A DNA stretch of 23,298 bases from a virus: the IMG/VR virus record IMGVR_UViG_3300047998_000117, positions 1 to 23,298 of that record; one strand, 5' to 3'. Both the position numbers and the translations under genes were made by a program. The notes below the pieces were generated by a model, which made no database searches, was not told the DNA's origin, and saw nothing but the letters and a program-made list of their open reading frames with translations. This document shows, in pieces, positions 1-9,165 of the stretch; position 1 is the stretch's first letter; every line of letters starts with the position of its first letter.

Positions 1-2
1 CG

Positions 3-887
3 CCACGCCAGATCGAGGCAGTTGGGTATACGCCAGCCCAGCAAGCCGTCGCCGGACAGCAAACTGGCTTCGCATACCAGCCATCGCAGGCAGCGGCTCA
101 GCAGCTCGCAACGACTGACATCAGCCAATATCAGTCGCCGTATCAGCAGGAAGTCATCGACATGACTATGCGCGATATTGCATCTGCGCAGGAAAAGGCG
201 CTCAACGTGCAGGGCGCGCAAGCCCAGCGCGCGGGAGCGTTTGGCGGGTCACGCCAAGGCGTTGCGGAAGCGGAAACGCGTGCAGCATACGGGCAGCAGG
301 CGGCAGACGCGGCAGCGCGTTTACGCCAGCAAGGGTTCCAGCAGGCGATGGGCGCGGCTCAGTTCGACATTGGCCAGCGAGCGGCAACGGAAGCGGCAAA
401 CGTCGCGGCGCGTCAAGCTGCCGAGCGCTTTGGCGTTGGATCGCTGCAGCAGGCGCAGGCGGCAAACATTGCTCGCGGCCAGCAAGTTCAAGCATCCAAT
501 GTGGCAGCGCAAAACGCTGCTGCGCAATACGCGGCTCAGCAGGCGGCATCTGCTCAGGCGCAAAACTTGGCAGCGCAGCAATCCGCAATGGGTACGCGTT
601 TGGGTGCGGCAGGGCAGCTCGCTGGGCTTGGCCAGCAGGCATTCGGCACTGGCCAAGCGATCCAGCAGCAGCAGATGCAGCAGGGTCTTATGCAGCAAGG
701 ATTGCAGCAGGCGCTTATCGACGCGGCGCGCGGCCAATATGCAGGCTACACAGGCGCACCGCAGGCAGCGCTTTCAGCGCCATTGGCGGCGCTTGGGGCT
801 ACGCCAACGCCTCAGTCTCAAACAAGTACAAAAGAGGCCGGACTGTTTGATTATCTGAAGCTGCCATTTATGTATGCAGCGATGTAA
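3..887 (+). CDS. Q/A-rich virion (internal/ejection-type) protein, 5' truncated
   Basis: The reading frame is open from the first bases of the window, so the true start lies upstream; internal Met codons near 162 are not convincing starts. The visible 294 residues are extremely rich in Ala, Gln and Gly and should form long amphipathic helices. The stretch GAFGGSRQGVAEAETRAAYG (about residues 79-98 of the visible part) followed by repeated AAxxA and QQ runs is a pattern I recall from uncharacterised structural proteins encoded beside podovirus portal genes. It lies in the same direction as, and directly ahead of, two further structural genes. A role as a tail-associated or ejected internal protein is inference from composition and position. 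No enzymatic motif is visible. Confidence 0.7.
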   Translation, partial: PRQIEAVGYTPAQQAVAGQQTGFAYQPSQAAAQQLATTDISQYQSPYQQEVIDMTMRDIASAQEKALNVQGAQAQRAGAFGGSRQGVAEAETRAAYGQQAADAAARLRQQGFQQAMGAAQFDIGQRAATEAANVAARQAAERFGVGSLQQAQAANIARGQQVQASNVAAQNAAAQYAAQQAASAQAQNLAAQQSAMGTRLGAAGQLAGLGQQAFGTGQAIQQQQMQQGLMQQGLQQALIDAARGQYAGYTGAPQAALSAPLAALGATPTPQSQTSTKEAGLFDYLKLPFMYAAM

Positions 888-899
888 GGAATGAACGAC

Positions 900-2024
900 A
901 TGATTAACCAAAACGCAGGTTTCGACGAAGAGGACTTTATCGGTCAGGAAAAGTCAGCGCGCCGCAAGGATATGGCGGGCGCGTTTGCTGGATGGTTAAA
1001 CAGCATGTCGATCAATCCTGATCCAAACTTGCCGCAAGTCTTGCAGGCGGCGCAGCTGAAACGCGCAGATAAGATCAAAGGCAACCGCACGGTAAATATG
1101 CTTGAGAAAGCTGGCCGGACTGATCTTGCCGACATGGTAAAAGCAGGAACGCTAGACCCCAAGCAAGCAGCAGCTCAGCTATTTGCAGAAGCTGGCGAGC
1201 GTCGTGCGTTTGAGCGGCAGAAGGAATTGGCAGATTATAAGTTTGGTTTGGAAAAACAGTTATTGTCGGCAAAGCCCACTAAAGTTTCTGCTGCTGAAAA
1301 TAAAATTCAAAGGCTAATGGAGACTGGTCTTAATCGAGCGACTGCCATAGCAATAGCGGATGGGAGATTGACCACTAGCCAAGACCCGATAACAGGCCAA
1401 GTGCAGCTAATAGATAAAGGAACAGGCAAGGTCATCGCCCCAAGCGTGCCTCAATCGGTTGCCGCAGAGGTGGAGGATGTTGACGTCGCCCCCGCAGGTC
1501 AGTTTGAGGGGCTTGATCCAACCCTTGCCACGGGCGCTCGTGGGTGGGCTAATTTTTACCTAAACAAAGTGACTGACGCTATTGGAGCGGGGCAGGTTGC
1601 GGGAGAGGCGGGCGAAGTGGCTGAAGCGATGAATGTGTTGAAACTTGAGACTTTGGCTCTTGCCGACACCCAATTCGCTGGGAAGCCCACAAACTTTATT
1701 AGGGAAAGGGTAGAAGAGTTTTTGACCATATCCCCCTCAGACATTGGCACTGGCCCAGATGCAGCTAGAAAAAAAGCGGATAAGGTTATTGATATGCTGC
1801 AAAGAACGTTAAGCAATGCAGATGCAATATCAAAAGACTCAACTGCCCCAGCAGCAGCTAGGCGGTCTGCTCAGTCTTCGCTTCAACCAGTTAAGGATCT
1901 TTTGGGCCAATATCAATCTCTTAAAAACGCAATAGATAGAAAGCTAAACCCAGCGCCAAGCTCCGCAGTTGATCCTGTTGAAATTGATTTGATGAATTCA
2001 CTATTGCAGCAAGATGAGCTTTGA
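900..2024 (+). CDS. Probable internal virion/structural protein, 374 aa
   Basis: I do not recognise this protein by sequence. It is largely helical and Ala-rich, with no signal peptide or membrane segment. An alternative ATG lies at 891, but the AAGGA at 886-890 is only well spaced from the ATG at 900, so that start is preferred. Its stop nearly abuts the next gene (TGA at 2022-2024, ATG at 2027), indicating translational coupling. Placement between two Ala/Gln-rich proteins and the portal suggests a virion component, perhaps part of the DNA-ejection machinery; this is inference. Base composition changes inside the gene: up to about 1260 it uses C/G-ending codons like the portal, after that it becomes A/T-richer with more AGA/AGG/ATA/TTA codons, suggesting a mosaic join. 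Confidence 0.7.
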   Translation: MINQNAGFDEEDFIGQEKSARRKDMAGAFAGWLNSMSINPDPNLPQVLQAAQLKRADKIKGNRTVNMLEKAGRTDLADMVKAGTLDPKQAAAQLFAEAGERRAFERQKELADYKFGLEKQLLSAKPTKVSAAENKIQRLMETGLNRATAIAIADGRLTTSQDPITGQVQLIDKGTGKVIAPSVPQSVAAEVEDVDVAPAGQFEGLDPTLATGARGWANFYLNKVTDAIGAGQVAGEAGEVAEAMNVLKLETLALADTQFAGKPTNFIRERVEEFLTISPSDIGTGPDAARKKADKVIDMLQRTLSNADAISKDSTAPAAARRSAQSSLQPVKDLLGQYQSLKNAIDRKLNPAPSSAVDPVEIDLMNSLLQQDEL

Positions 2025-2026
2025 TA

Positions 2027-4621
2027 ATGGCAGACTTAACATTTGAAAATGCCTTGAAGGCCATGAGGATCGCGCATGACAAAGGCGACATGGAGTCGGC
2101 AAGAAAAATGGCGCGCCTTGCTAAAACATTGCAAGCCGAGGCAGAGGTGCAGGAGTCTGTCGAAGAGGGTGATGGTTTTACCGCACAGATGAATAAATCC
2201 ATTGCCGAAGGTGTTGGTGGATTAGTTGACTTTATAAACCCATTTGACGAATACACAGGCTCCGCGACAACTGGTTTAAAGAACTTAATGGCTGCGGGCG
2301 GGGTTAGAGTTGCTGAAGGCGAGGCAGAAGGTTTTGTGGAAAACCTTGGAGCTGGAATTGGGTCTGCCGCTGCTGCCGCTGTTCCTGTGGCTAAAGGTGT
2401 GCAGGCTTTGCAGGCCGCGCCAAGCCTTATTGGGCAAGTGGCCAGAACAGTATCCCCGCAGCTTGCAACAACTGGCGGGTTTGCAGCAGAGCTTGCTGCT
2501 GGTGGCGCTGCTGCCACTGCCGCAGAAGAAGCAGAGCGTAGGGGGTACGGCGAAACAGCACAACAAATCGCTGGCCTTGCGGGTGGCTTGACCCCCGCAG
2601 CAGTTGGCCCAGCACTGAGAACCGCCGGACGTGGCGCAGCTGCTGTTGCCAAAGCCACACCTTTTCTTGGAACTGGAATAAGCGCCACTGCCGGTGCTGT
2701 TGCGCCGTTCACGCAAGCAGGCGCTAGGCGTCTGGCTGGGGAGCGTGTTCGTGAGCTTGCTGGCGGCAGGGAAAGAGCCATAGAAGTCGCTGGAAGAATT
2801 AGATCAGGCGATACTGAGCTTGGCTTGACGCCTGCCGAGCAAACAAACGAAGCAAAGCTTATTGAGTTGCAGCGTGCAGCAATGCAGCAAGACCCAAAAG
2901 TTGCAGAGGCAATATCACAGCGCCAGTTTGAAGCCGAAACAACCGCAAGAGAAGGCCTTGAGTTTGGGGGTAAGGTTGAAGACGCGCAGGCATTTGTAGC
3001 CCAACGCCAAGCTGAGTTTTCAGACACGCTAGATAACTATATCGCTGCCGCCAGAGCATCAGCGCAAAAGAAAATACCAGCCTCAGAAACTGACTCGATT
3101 AAGGCCAGCAATATTGTTGCCGATGAGCTGCGCAGGGCTGAAAAGGTTGCCAAAGCAAATCAGAAAATGCTTTGGGATAAGATACCTGATGAAGTTGAGA
3201 TGGATGTGTCTGGCATAAGGTCAACCATTCAGTCTTTGTCTGAGGGGGCAACCCGAATAGGTCGCAAAAATATTCCGGCAGAAGCAAATTCATTTTTAAA
3301 AGCTACTGCCGCTCAAGGCACTGACAGGGTAAAAGAAGTAAATTCTTTATACACAGCTATGCGTGACACTGCGAGAAATGCAGTGTCTGGCGACAAGGTG
3401 AATAGGGATCAGGCCAGAATAGCCAACCAGATCGCTGACTCTATCCTTGCAAGCCTAGATGACATTCGGCCAGATACCGACGTGAATAGAGCAATCGTTG
3501 AGGCCCGCACATTTAGCCGCCAGATGCACGACAAGTTCTCCAAGGGAACAGCTGGTAAACTTTTAAAAAGAACCGTGCGGGGCGAAGAGGCAACGCCAAG
3601 AGAGCTTACGCTACAAAGCACTATTGGGGCCGGTGGGGATAAAGGCTTCTTAGCGCAGCAGGATATTCTTGCCGCCGTCAGAAGCGCGCCAGACACAGGC
3701 GAAGCGACAAACGCTACTGCAAATTACTTGCGCAACATTTTTAATGAAAAAGTGTTTACTGGCGATCAATTCTCAAGATCATCAGCAGAAAACTTTTTAA
3801 CCACGAATAAGCGCTTATTAGACGAGTTCCCCAACGTAAGGTCTGAGATTGAGCAATCAATATCCAGCCAACAACGGGTTAGAGACGTTACAGATCGCGG
3901 CGCTGAATTGTCAAAATCTATAAAAGAAAGCACATCTGCTAAATTTGCTGCATCAAATCCAGAAAGGGCAATAGACGCGGTTATATCTGCGCCAAACCCA
4001 ACCAAAGCGATGGCTAATCTAATTGCGTCTGCAAAGAAAGATAAAACAGGCGCAGCGCTAGATGGTGTGAAACGAGCAATATCTAAGGCATTAATATCAA
4101 GGTCAACGAGGGTGCTTGAGGTCGCGGGCGAGGCTGGCGCTACGTCAGAGCTTCGCGGAACTAGACTGTCCGAGGCATTGAGCGACGAGGTGTTAGGCGG
4201 CATTGCCCAGCAAGCGCTGTCTAAGGGCGAAATGTCTAGGTTGCGTATAATTTCAAAAGAGCTTGAAAAGCTAGACAAAGCTAGGGTTTTATCATCCACC
4301 GGCAACACAATGGCGATGTTTAAGCCAAATGTTATTTCTTCTGTCGCCGGACGTATCCTTGCGGCGAGATATGGCGCTCAATTAGGTGGCGGACTTGGCG
4401 GTAGCTTGCAATCAGCACAAATTGCGTCTGGCCGAGTTCAGCAATTTTTAGAAAGCATTACGAATGCAAAGGCGCAAAGGCTGCTAATTGATGCCGTGCA
4501 AGACCCTGATATAATGAAGGATCTTTTGCTGGATGTAAGTAATCCTAAAAACTTTGCTAGAATAGAAAAGACAATGGCACCCTATATCGTTGGCGCAGTA
4601 GCTGGAACTGAGGAACAATAA
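2027..4621 (+). CDS. Large internal virion / DNA-ejection-type protein, 864 aa
   Basis: This is the largest ORF in the window. The N-terminus (about residues 1-40, FENALKAMRIAHDKGDMESA) looks like a short TPR-like helical hairpin often seen at the start of phage internal proteins. Around residues 100-240 is a long Ala/Gly-rich, weakly hydrophobic stretch that could insert in or cross a membrane. The rest is predicted helical and charged, with no catalytic motif I can identify. The upstream TGA (2022-2024) is three bases ahead of this ATG and the portal starts one base after its stop, so it belongs to the structural operon. Size, hydrophobic segment and position suggest a counterpart of the ejected proteins of P22 or T7; that is inference. 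Codon use is more A/T-rich than in the portal gene. Confidence 0.72.
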   Translation: MADLTFENALKAMRIAHDKGDMESARKMARLAKTLQAEAEVQESVEEGDGFTAQMNKSIAEGVGGLVDFINPFDEYTGSATTGLKNLMAAGGVRVAEGEAEGFVENLGAGIGSAAAAAVPVAKGVQALQAAPSLIGQVARTVSPQLATTGGFAAELAAGGAAATAAEEAERRGYGETAQQIAGLAGGLTPAAVGPALRTAGRGAAAVAKATPFLGTGISATAGAVAPFTQAGARRLAGERVRELAGGRERAIEVAGRIRSGDTELGLTPAEQTNEAKLIELQRAAMQQDPKVAEAISQRQFEAETTAREGLEFGGKVEDAQAFVAQRQAEFSDTLDNYIAAARASAQKKIPASETDSIKASNIVADELRRAEKVAKANQKMLWDKIPDEVEMDVSGIRSTIQSLSEGATRIGRKNIPAEANSFLKATAAQGTDRVKEVNSLYTAMRDTARNAVSGDKVNRDQARIANQIADSILASLDDIRPDTDVNRAIVEARTFSRQMHDKFSKGTAGKLLKRTVRGEEATPRELTLQSTIGAGGDKGFLAQQDILAAVRSAPDTGEATNATANYLRNIFNEKVFTGDQFSRSSAENFLTTNKRLLDEFPNVRSEIEQSISSQQRVRDVTDRGAELSKSIKESTSAKFAASNPERAIDAVISAPNPTKAMANLIASAKKDKTGAALDGVKRAISKALISRSTRVLEVAGEAGATSELRGTRLSEALSDEVLGGIAQQALSKGEMSRLRIISKELEKLDKARVLSSTGNTMAMFKPNVISSVAGRILAARYGAQLGGGLGGSLQSAQIASGRVQQFLESITNAKAQRLLIDAVQDPDIMKDLLLDVSNPKNFARIEKTMAPYIVGAVAGTEEQ

Positions 4622-4622
4622 C

Positions 4623-6713
4623 ATGCAACCACAACCAAAAGATCGCCGCGAGATAGAAAGCATTGTTCAGAATGCGATCAGCGAGGCCGTTGACTTCGTT
4701 GAGAGCGAGATCAGCGAAGACCGCATCAAGGCGCAGCGCTACTACGACGGCGAGGTTGATATTGGCCACGAAGACGGTCGGAGCAAGGTTGTGGCCACAA
4801 AGGTACGGGATACCGTACGCTCTGTGAAGCCAAGCCTGATGCGGATCTTCATGTCCACCGCGAGGCCGGTAGAGTTTATCCCGAAGGGGCCAGAAGACGT
4901 TGCATTGGCCGAGCAGGCCACCAGCTACATCCAGCACGAGTTTACGCGCTTGAACGGCTACCGCGTGCTAAACGACGCCTTCCAAGACGCTATGGTGAAG
5001 AAGCAGGGCATCGTGAAGGCATATTGGCATGATTATCCCGTGGCCGAGATCTACACCTACACCGACTTGTCTGATGACGAATACACGTTTCTGATCCAAG
5101 AGGATAACGTGGACGTGATCGAGCATACGATGGAAATGTCCATCGAGATGGACGAGATGGGCATGCAGATCGAGCTTCCTGTACATTCGGTCAAGATTAG
5201 CCGCACGGAGATGAAGGGCGAGCTGCGCATCGAAAGCATCCCGCCGGAAGAGTTTTTCGTAAACCGCGACTGCCGGTCATTTGATGACGCATATGTCGTG
5301 GCGCACCGCACAGACATGCGCGTCGGCGATCTGGTCGAGATGGGTTTTGACTTCGAGGTCATCTCCAACCTGACGCCTTTCGACGGCACAAACGACATGT
5401 CTGGCGCAGAGGTTCTTGAGCGCCAAGGATACGAGGAAGACCTGTCAGACGAAGACGAGCTAGACCCGTCCATGAAGCTTGTCGGCATCACAGAAGCCTA
5501 CATGCGTATGGATGTTGACGGAACCGGCGTGCCGGTGCTGTACAAGTTTCTCTGCGGCGGCACATCATACGAGCTGCTAGACTTCATGCCGTGCGACGAG
5601 ATCCCGTTTGCCAAGTTTGAGATCGACCCAGAGCCACACAGCTGGTACGGACACAGCCTTTCTGAGCTGGTGGAAAACGATCAAGACGCCGCGACGTCTA
5701 TTCTGCGTGGCATCTTGGACAACGTGGCGATGACCAACAATCCGCGCATTGGTATCGTGGATGGCGCAGTAAATATAGACGATGTCCTAAATAACGAGAT
5801 TGGCTCACTTGTGCGGATGCGCCAAGCCGGATCTGTGCAGGATCTCAGCGTGCCGTTTGTCGCCGGTCAGACGCTATCTGCGCTTGCGTATATGGATCAG
5901 CTCACCGAGCAGAAGACGGGCGTTACAAGCGCTTCTGTGGGGCTTAATCCTGACGCATTGCAGTCTACCACCAAGGCAGCCGTTCAGGCGTCTGTGCAGG
6001 CCGCTGCGGGCCAGACAGAGGTGATGGTGCGCAACTTGGCTGACGGCCTGCGTGACTTGTTTGGCGTCATGCTGCGCCTGATGAACAAGAACATGGACGA
6101 AGAGGTCATGATGCGGATGAACGGGCAATATATCCCCGTCGATCCGCGTGTCTGGGATACGTCTATGGACATCAGCATTAACGTCGGGCTTGGCACTGGC
6201 CGCGAAGAAGAAAAGCAGATGGCATTGAACCAAGCACTGCAGATGCAGCAGATGGTTTACCAGCAATATGGCCCGATGAACGGCTTGGTATCTCTGACCA
6301 ACATCCGCAACACGCTGGCCGACAGTCTGGCGCTGTCAGGCGTGCGCAATGCCGACCGCTATTTCGCGCCGATTACGCCGGAAATCGAGATGCAGATGTT
6401 ACAGATGCAGCAGCAACAGCAGGCTATGATGGCGCAGCAGGGGCAGGCGCAAGATCCAAACGCCGCATTCCTGCAGGCTGAGCAGATCAAGGTGCAGGGC
6501 AAGATGCAGTCAGACATGATGAAGCTGCAGCTTGATGCGCAGAAAGCAGCCGCCGACAACGATCTGAAGCGCGATCAGATGGCTCAGGATCTCATGGTGG
6601 ACGCAGCCAAGGTATATGGCCAATACGGCACTGCCGTAGACGTGGCGCGCATCAAGGCCGAGCAGGATAAAGTTCGCATGATCGGCGGTATGGCTCAGGG
6701 TACACCACAGTGA
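4623..6713 (+). CDS. Portal protein (head-tail connector), 696 aa
   Basis: Portal proteins form the dodecameric ring at the capsid vertex through which DNA is packaged and ejected. The length fits large P22-like podovirus portals. Recognisable features are the N-terminal RIKAQRYYDGEVD segment, the KPSLMRIFMS stretch, the conserved IPPEEFFVNRDCRSFDDAYVVAHR block (about residues 205-228), a central FEIDPEPHSWYGHSLSELV block where the DNA-clamp domain begins, and a Gln/Met-rich helical C-terminus from about residue 590 (MQMLQMQQQQQAM) resembling a barrel region. It lies directly before a scaffold-like and a capsid gene, the usual order. Codon use is C/G-ending and clearly different from the gene upstream. 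The next ORF overlaps its stop by GTGA. Confidence 0.88.
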   Translation: MQPQPKDRREIESIVQNAISEAVDFVESEISEDRIKAQRYYDGEVDIGHEDGRSKVVATKVRDTVRSVKPSLMRIFMSTARPVEFIPKGPEDVALAEQATSYIQHEFTRLNGYRVLNDAFQDAMVKKQGIVKAYWHDYPVAEIYTYTDLSDDEYTFLIQEDNVDVIEHTMEMSIEMDEMGMQIELPVHSVKISRTEMKGELRIESIPPEEFFVNRDCRSFDDAYVVAHRTDMRVGDLVEMGFDFEVISNLTPFDGTNDMSGAEVLERQGYEEDLSDEDELDPSMKLVGITEAYMRMDVDGTGVPVLYKFLCGGTSYELLDFMPCDEIPFAKFEIDPEPHSWYGHSLSELVENDQDAATSILRGILDNVAMTNNPRIGIVDGAVNIDDVLNNEIGSLVRMRQAGSVQDLSVPFVAGQTLSALAYMDQLTEQKTGVTSASVGLNPDALQSTTKAAVQASVQAAAGQTEVMVRNLADGLRDLFGVMLRLMNKNMDEEVMMRMNGQYIPVDPRVWDTSMDISINVGLGTGREEEKQMALNQALQMQQMVYQQYGPMNGLVSLTNIRNTLADSLALSGVRNADRYFAPITPEIEMQMLQMQQQQQAMMAQQGQAQDPNAAFLQAEQIKVQGKMQSDMMKLQLDAQKAAADNDLKRDQMAQDLMVDAAKVYGQYGTAVDVARIKAEQDKVRMIGGMAQGTPQ

Positions 6714-6952
6714 GCGCCGACATCCGCATACAAGCCGATGACGCAAAGCGGCTAAAGAATGACACGGCGTTTCAGACGTTCGTGGACGATGTTCGCGAAG
6801 AGCAAATGCGTATCTTCGCCAACAGCGCAGCCTCCGATATAGAGATGCGCGAGGAGGCGCACGCAATACTGCGTGCGTTAAACAAGATCGGTGACACACT
6901 CGACGCTGCGATTGCAGCAGAGGTCATTTTAGATCGCAAACGAAGGAACTAG
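6710..6952 (+). CDS. Small hypothetical protein between portal and scaffold, 80 aa
   Basis: It starts at GTG 6710, overlapping the portal stop as GTGA, which indicates translational coupling. The product is charged and helical (MSADIRIQADDAKRLKND...), with no membrane segment, Cys or known catalytic motif. Small ORFs in this slot are common in podovirus structural operons and usually lack a known role. A minor head or assembly role is only suggested by position. Confidence 0.7.
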   Translation: MSADIRIQADDAKRLKNDTAFQTFVDDVREEQMRIFANSAASDIEMREEAHAILRALNKIGDTLDAAIAAEVILDRKRRN

Positions 6953-6956
6953 CACC

Positions 6957-7940
6957 GTGGAAGCGACTAGCCTAGATAATGCCGTAGAGGCAATGTTGGC
7001 CCCAGAGCCAAGTGAAGAAAATCAAAGCGAAGCAGTGGAAGCAGCTGAAGCGCCAACTCAAGACGTTGAGAGCGAAGCAGTTGAAGATGTTGCGGAGGGC
7101 GATGATGACGTCGAGGCATCCGGCGAAGACATAGAAGACGCAGAATATGTCGAAGATGACCAAATTGATGACGACGACCTAGTAGAGGCGGCTGAAGACA
7201 CCAACCTCATCCCCGTTAAAATTAACGGCAAAGAAGAGCGTTGGACACTGGATCAGTTAAAGCAATCTGCGGCGGGTCAGGGTTACATCAATCAAAAAAT
7301 GCAGGAAAATGCTGCCTTGGAAAAGAAATACAAGGAGCAGTCTCAGGCATTGGCCCAACAGCAGCAACAAGTCTTGGCTATGTATCAACAAGCCCAGCAA
7401 GGTGGTCTGCAAGCCCCAACCCCACCGTCGAAAGAGCTTTTTGACCAAGATCCGATTGGATACATGGAAGCGAAGCTCACATATGACGAGGCAAAGGCCG
7501 CGCACGACCAGCAATTAGTCCAGTTGCGGGGGATGCATCAGCAACAAGCGCAGCAACAGCAAGCGGCTAGACAAGCCTACCTTGCCGAGCAAGCGGAAGT
7601 GTTGAAGCAGTATATCCCCGAAATCGCAGATCCCGACAAAGGCGAAAAGCTGAAGGCGGGCATCATAGACACAGGCGTTCACTACGGCTTCACGCCGGAG
7701 GAAATGGCTGGCGTGTCTGATGCGAGATATGTGCGGGCGTTAAACGACGCGCGTAAGTATCGTCAACTGGTTGCCAATAGGCAGAAGTCACAGTCAAAAG
7801 CTGATGGCGTTCGACCCGTTGTCAAAGCTGGTGCAAAGAAACGCCCAGACGGACAGGCTGCAACCCGTAAAAAAGCGCAACAGCGCTTGCAGAAGACAGG
7901 CTCAATCGATGACGCATTGAGCTTGATGTTAAAAAGCTAA
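6957..7940 (+). CDS. Scaffold-like head assembly protein, 327 aa
   Basis: The start is GTG 6957, with AAGGA about ten bases upstream. Residues about 5-85 are strikingly acidic (runs of Glu/Asp such as EGDDDVEASGEDIEDAEY), followed by a short basic/hydrophobic motif (IPVKINGKEERWTLDQLKQSAAGQGYINQKM). Next comes a Gln-rich coiled-coil region (about 115-215), and the C-terminus is basic (GAKKRPDGQAATRKKAQQRL). Acidic N-terminus, coiled coil and basic C-terminus directly before a capsid gene fit a phage scaffolding protein, which guides procapsid assembly and is then removed. The family assignment rests on this architecture and gene order, not on a catalytic motif. Confidence 0.8.
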   Translation: MEATSLDNAVEAMLAPEPSEENQSEAVEAAEAPTQDVESEAVEDVAEGDDDVEASGEDIEDAEYVEDDQIDDDDLVEAAEDTNLIPVKINGKEERWTLDQLKQSAAGQGYINQKMQENAALEKKYKEQSQALAQQQQQVLAMYQQAQQGGLQAPTPPSKELFDQDPIGYMEAKLTYDEAKAAHDQQLVQLRGMHQQQAQQQQAARQAYLAEQAEVLKQYIPEIADPDKGEKLKAGIIDTGVHYGFTPEEMAGVSDARYVRALNDARKYRQLVANRQKSQSKADGVRPVVKAGAKKRPDGQAATRKKAQQRLQKTGSIDDALSLMLKS

Positions 7941-7960
7941 CTCCTTGAAAGGAAACGACA

Positions 7961-8917
7961 ATGGCCCAACCGGCAAATACATTCGACACATATGATTCCG
8001 TAGGAATCCGTGAAGATTTGGCAGATGTAATCTACAATGTAGACCCATCTGAGACACCGTTTTACAGCAAGTCTGCTAAAACAAAAGCTAAAAACACTCT
8101 GGTTGAGTGGCAAACACAAGCGTTGCGCGCGTCAGCCGTAAACGCTCACATTGAAGGTGACGCGACATCTGCCGATGCCGTTACGCCGACTGTGCGCCTC
8201 GGAGCGAGAACCCAGATTTTTAAGAACGCTGTGGTTATTTCCGATACCGATGAAGCGGTGGACAATGCTGGCCGCGCCAAAGAAATGGCGTACCAAACAT
8301 TGCTTATCGCTAAAGAGCAGAAGCTCGACATCGAAAAGGCGTTGTTTGCCAACCAAGGTAACGTAGTAGGGTCTAACACTGCTGCGCGTAAAACTGGTGG
8401 TGTACCATCATGGTTGATTACAAACGTAAACTTCCAGTCTGGTAACTCTGGTGCAAACCCAACCGGCGACGGCTCAGATGCGCGTACAGACGATGGCACT
8501 CCAACTGCATTCTCGCAGGCCAAGTTTGACGACGTCATGCAGTCAATCTGGGAAGAAGGCGGCAAGCCAGATACAGTATATCTGTCAGCCTTCCAGATGA
8601 ACGTTGCTCTGGGCTTCACTGGTAACAACAACCAGCGCTCAGCGGTACAAGCCGGTGACGAGACTGTGGTCAAGTCGCTTGCAGTCTACGTGACTCCGTG
8701 GGGTACGGTTCAGTTCATGCCGTCACGCGAAAATCGTAGCCGTGACGTGTTCGTGCTGCAGGATAACATGTGGGAATGCGCAGTATTGCGTGGAACCAAG
8801 AACGTTGCCTTGGCCAAAAATGGCGACAACACCACACGTCAGGTGACTACAGAGCTGGCGCTTTGCTCGAAAAACGAGAAAGCCAACGGCGCGATTTACG
8901 ACAACACCACATCGTAA
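7961..8917 (+). CDS. Major capsid protein, SU10-like (DUF5309-type), 318 aa
   Basis: The N-terminus, MAQPANTFDTYDSVGIREDL followed by ADVIYNVDPSETPFYS, is the hallmark opening of the SU10-like major capsid family (Pfam DUF5309, from memory). Later blocks fit an HK97-fold shell protein: VRLGARTQIFKNAVVISDT, the EKALFANQG stretch, GGVPSWLITN and a C-terminal FVLQDNMWECAVLRGTKNVALAKNGD. A strong Shine-Dalgarno (GAAAGGAAA) precedes ATG 7961. It follows the scaffold-like gene and is followed by a GC-rich hairpin, typical of a highly expressed capsid gene. Codon use is less A/T-rich than the internal protein genes. Confidence in the assignment is high. Confidence 0.92.
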   Translation: MAQPANTFDTYDSVGIREDLADVIYNVDPSETPFYSKSAKTKAKNTLVEWQTQALRASAVNAHIEGDATSADAVTPTVRLGARTQIFKNAVVISDTDEAVDNAGRAKEMAYQTLLIAKEQKLDIEKALFANQGNVVGSNTAARKTGGVPSWLITNVNFQSGNSGANPTGDGSDARTDDGTPTAFSQAKFDDVMQSIWEEGGKPDTVYLSAFQMNVALGFTGNNNQRSAVQAGDETVVKSLAVYVTPWGTVQFMPSRENRSRDVFVLQDNMWECAVLRGTKNVALAKNGDNTTRQVTTELALCSKNEKANGAIYDNTTS

Positions 8918-8926
8918 TATACTACA

Positions 8927-8952
8927 AGAGGGGGCGGCTTCACGCCCCCTCT
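8927..8952 (+). terminator. GC-rich hairpin after the capsid gene
   Basis: A perfect 10-bp stem (AGAGGGGGCG / CGCCCCCTCT) encloses a 6-nt loop. There is no T-tract after it, so it is more likely a partial terminator or an mRNA 3'-end stabiliser of the capsid transcript than a full stop. The downstream genes continue in the same direction. Confidence 0.7.
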
Positions 8953-8970
8953 GCTTAACGAGGGATCGAC

Positions 8971-9162
8971 ATGAAAAAAGTTTTAGTTGTAGGCCACAAG
9001 GTTCACACGTCAATCGGCAAGCTGGTCAAAGGCGACAACGCCGAGCTGCCAAACGCAGAGGTTGAAACGCTGATGCGCGTTCGCCCAGACGCACTGAAAG
9101 TGCTTGGCGATGTTGAGCCAGCGCCTGCACCCGCACCAACGAAACGCGCCAAGAAGAAATAA
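8971..9162 (+). CDS. Small protein downstream of capsid, 63 aa
   Basis: Begins MKKVLVVGHKVHTSIGKLVKGD, with a clear GAGGG Shine-Dalgarno seven bases ahead. The N-terminal half looks like a compact beta/alpha unit; the tail is Pro/Ala-rich and ends in a very basic stretch (TKRAKKK). Similar short ORFs often follow podovirus capsid genes. I do not know a function. The basic tail could contact DNA or capsid, but that is speculation. The next gene starts four bases after the stop. Confidence 0.65.
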   Translation: MKKVLVVGHKVHTSIGKLVKGDNAELPNAEVETLMRVRPDALKVLGDVEPAPAPAPTKRAKKK

Positions 9163-9165
9163 GAC

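Noticed and set aside
178-858. A 226-aa + frame overlapping the first gene
   Set aside because: Arg/Ser/Gln-rich shadow produced by the Ala/Gln codon runs of the real frame, which is open from the window start.
1921-3027. A 368-aa minus-strand ORF
   Set aside because: It lies opposite a convincing + strand gene, has a Ser/Ala/Pro composition typical of antisense frames, and has no operon context.
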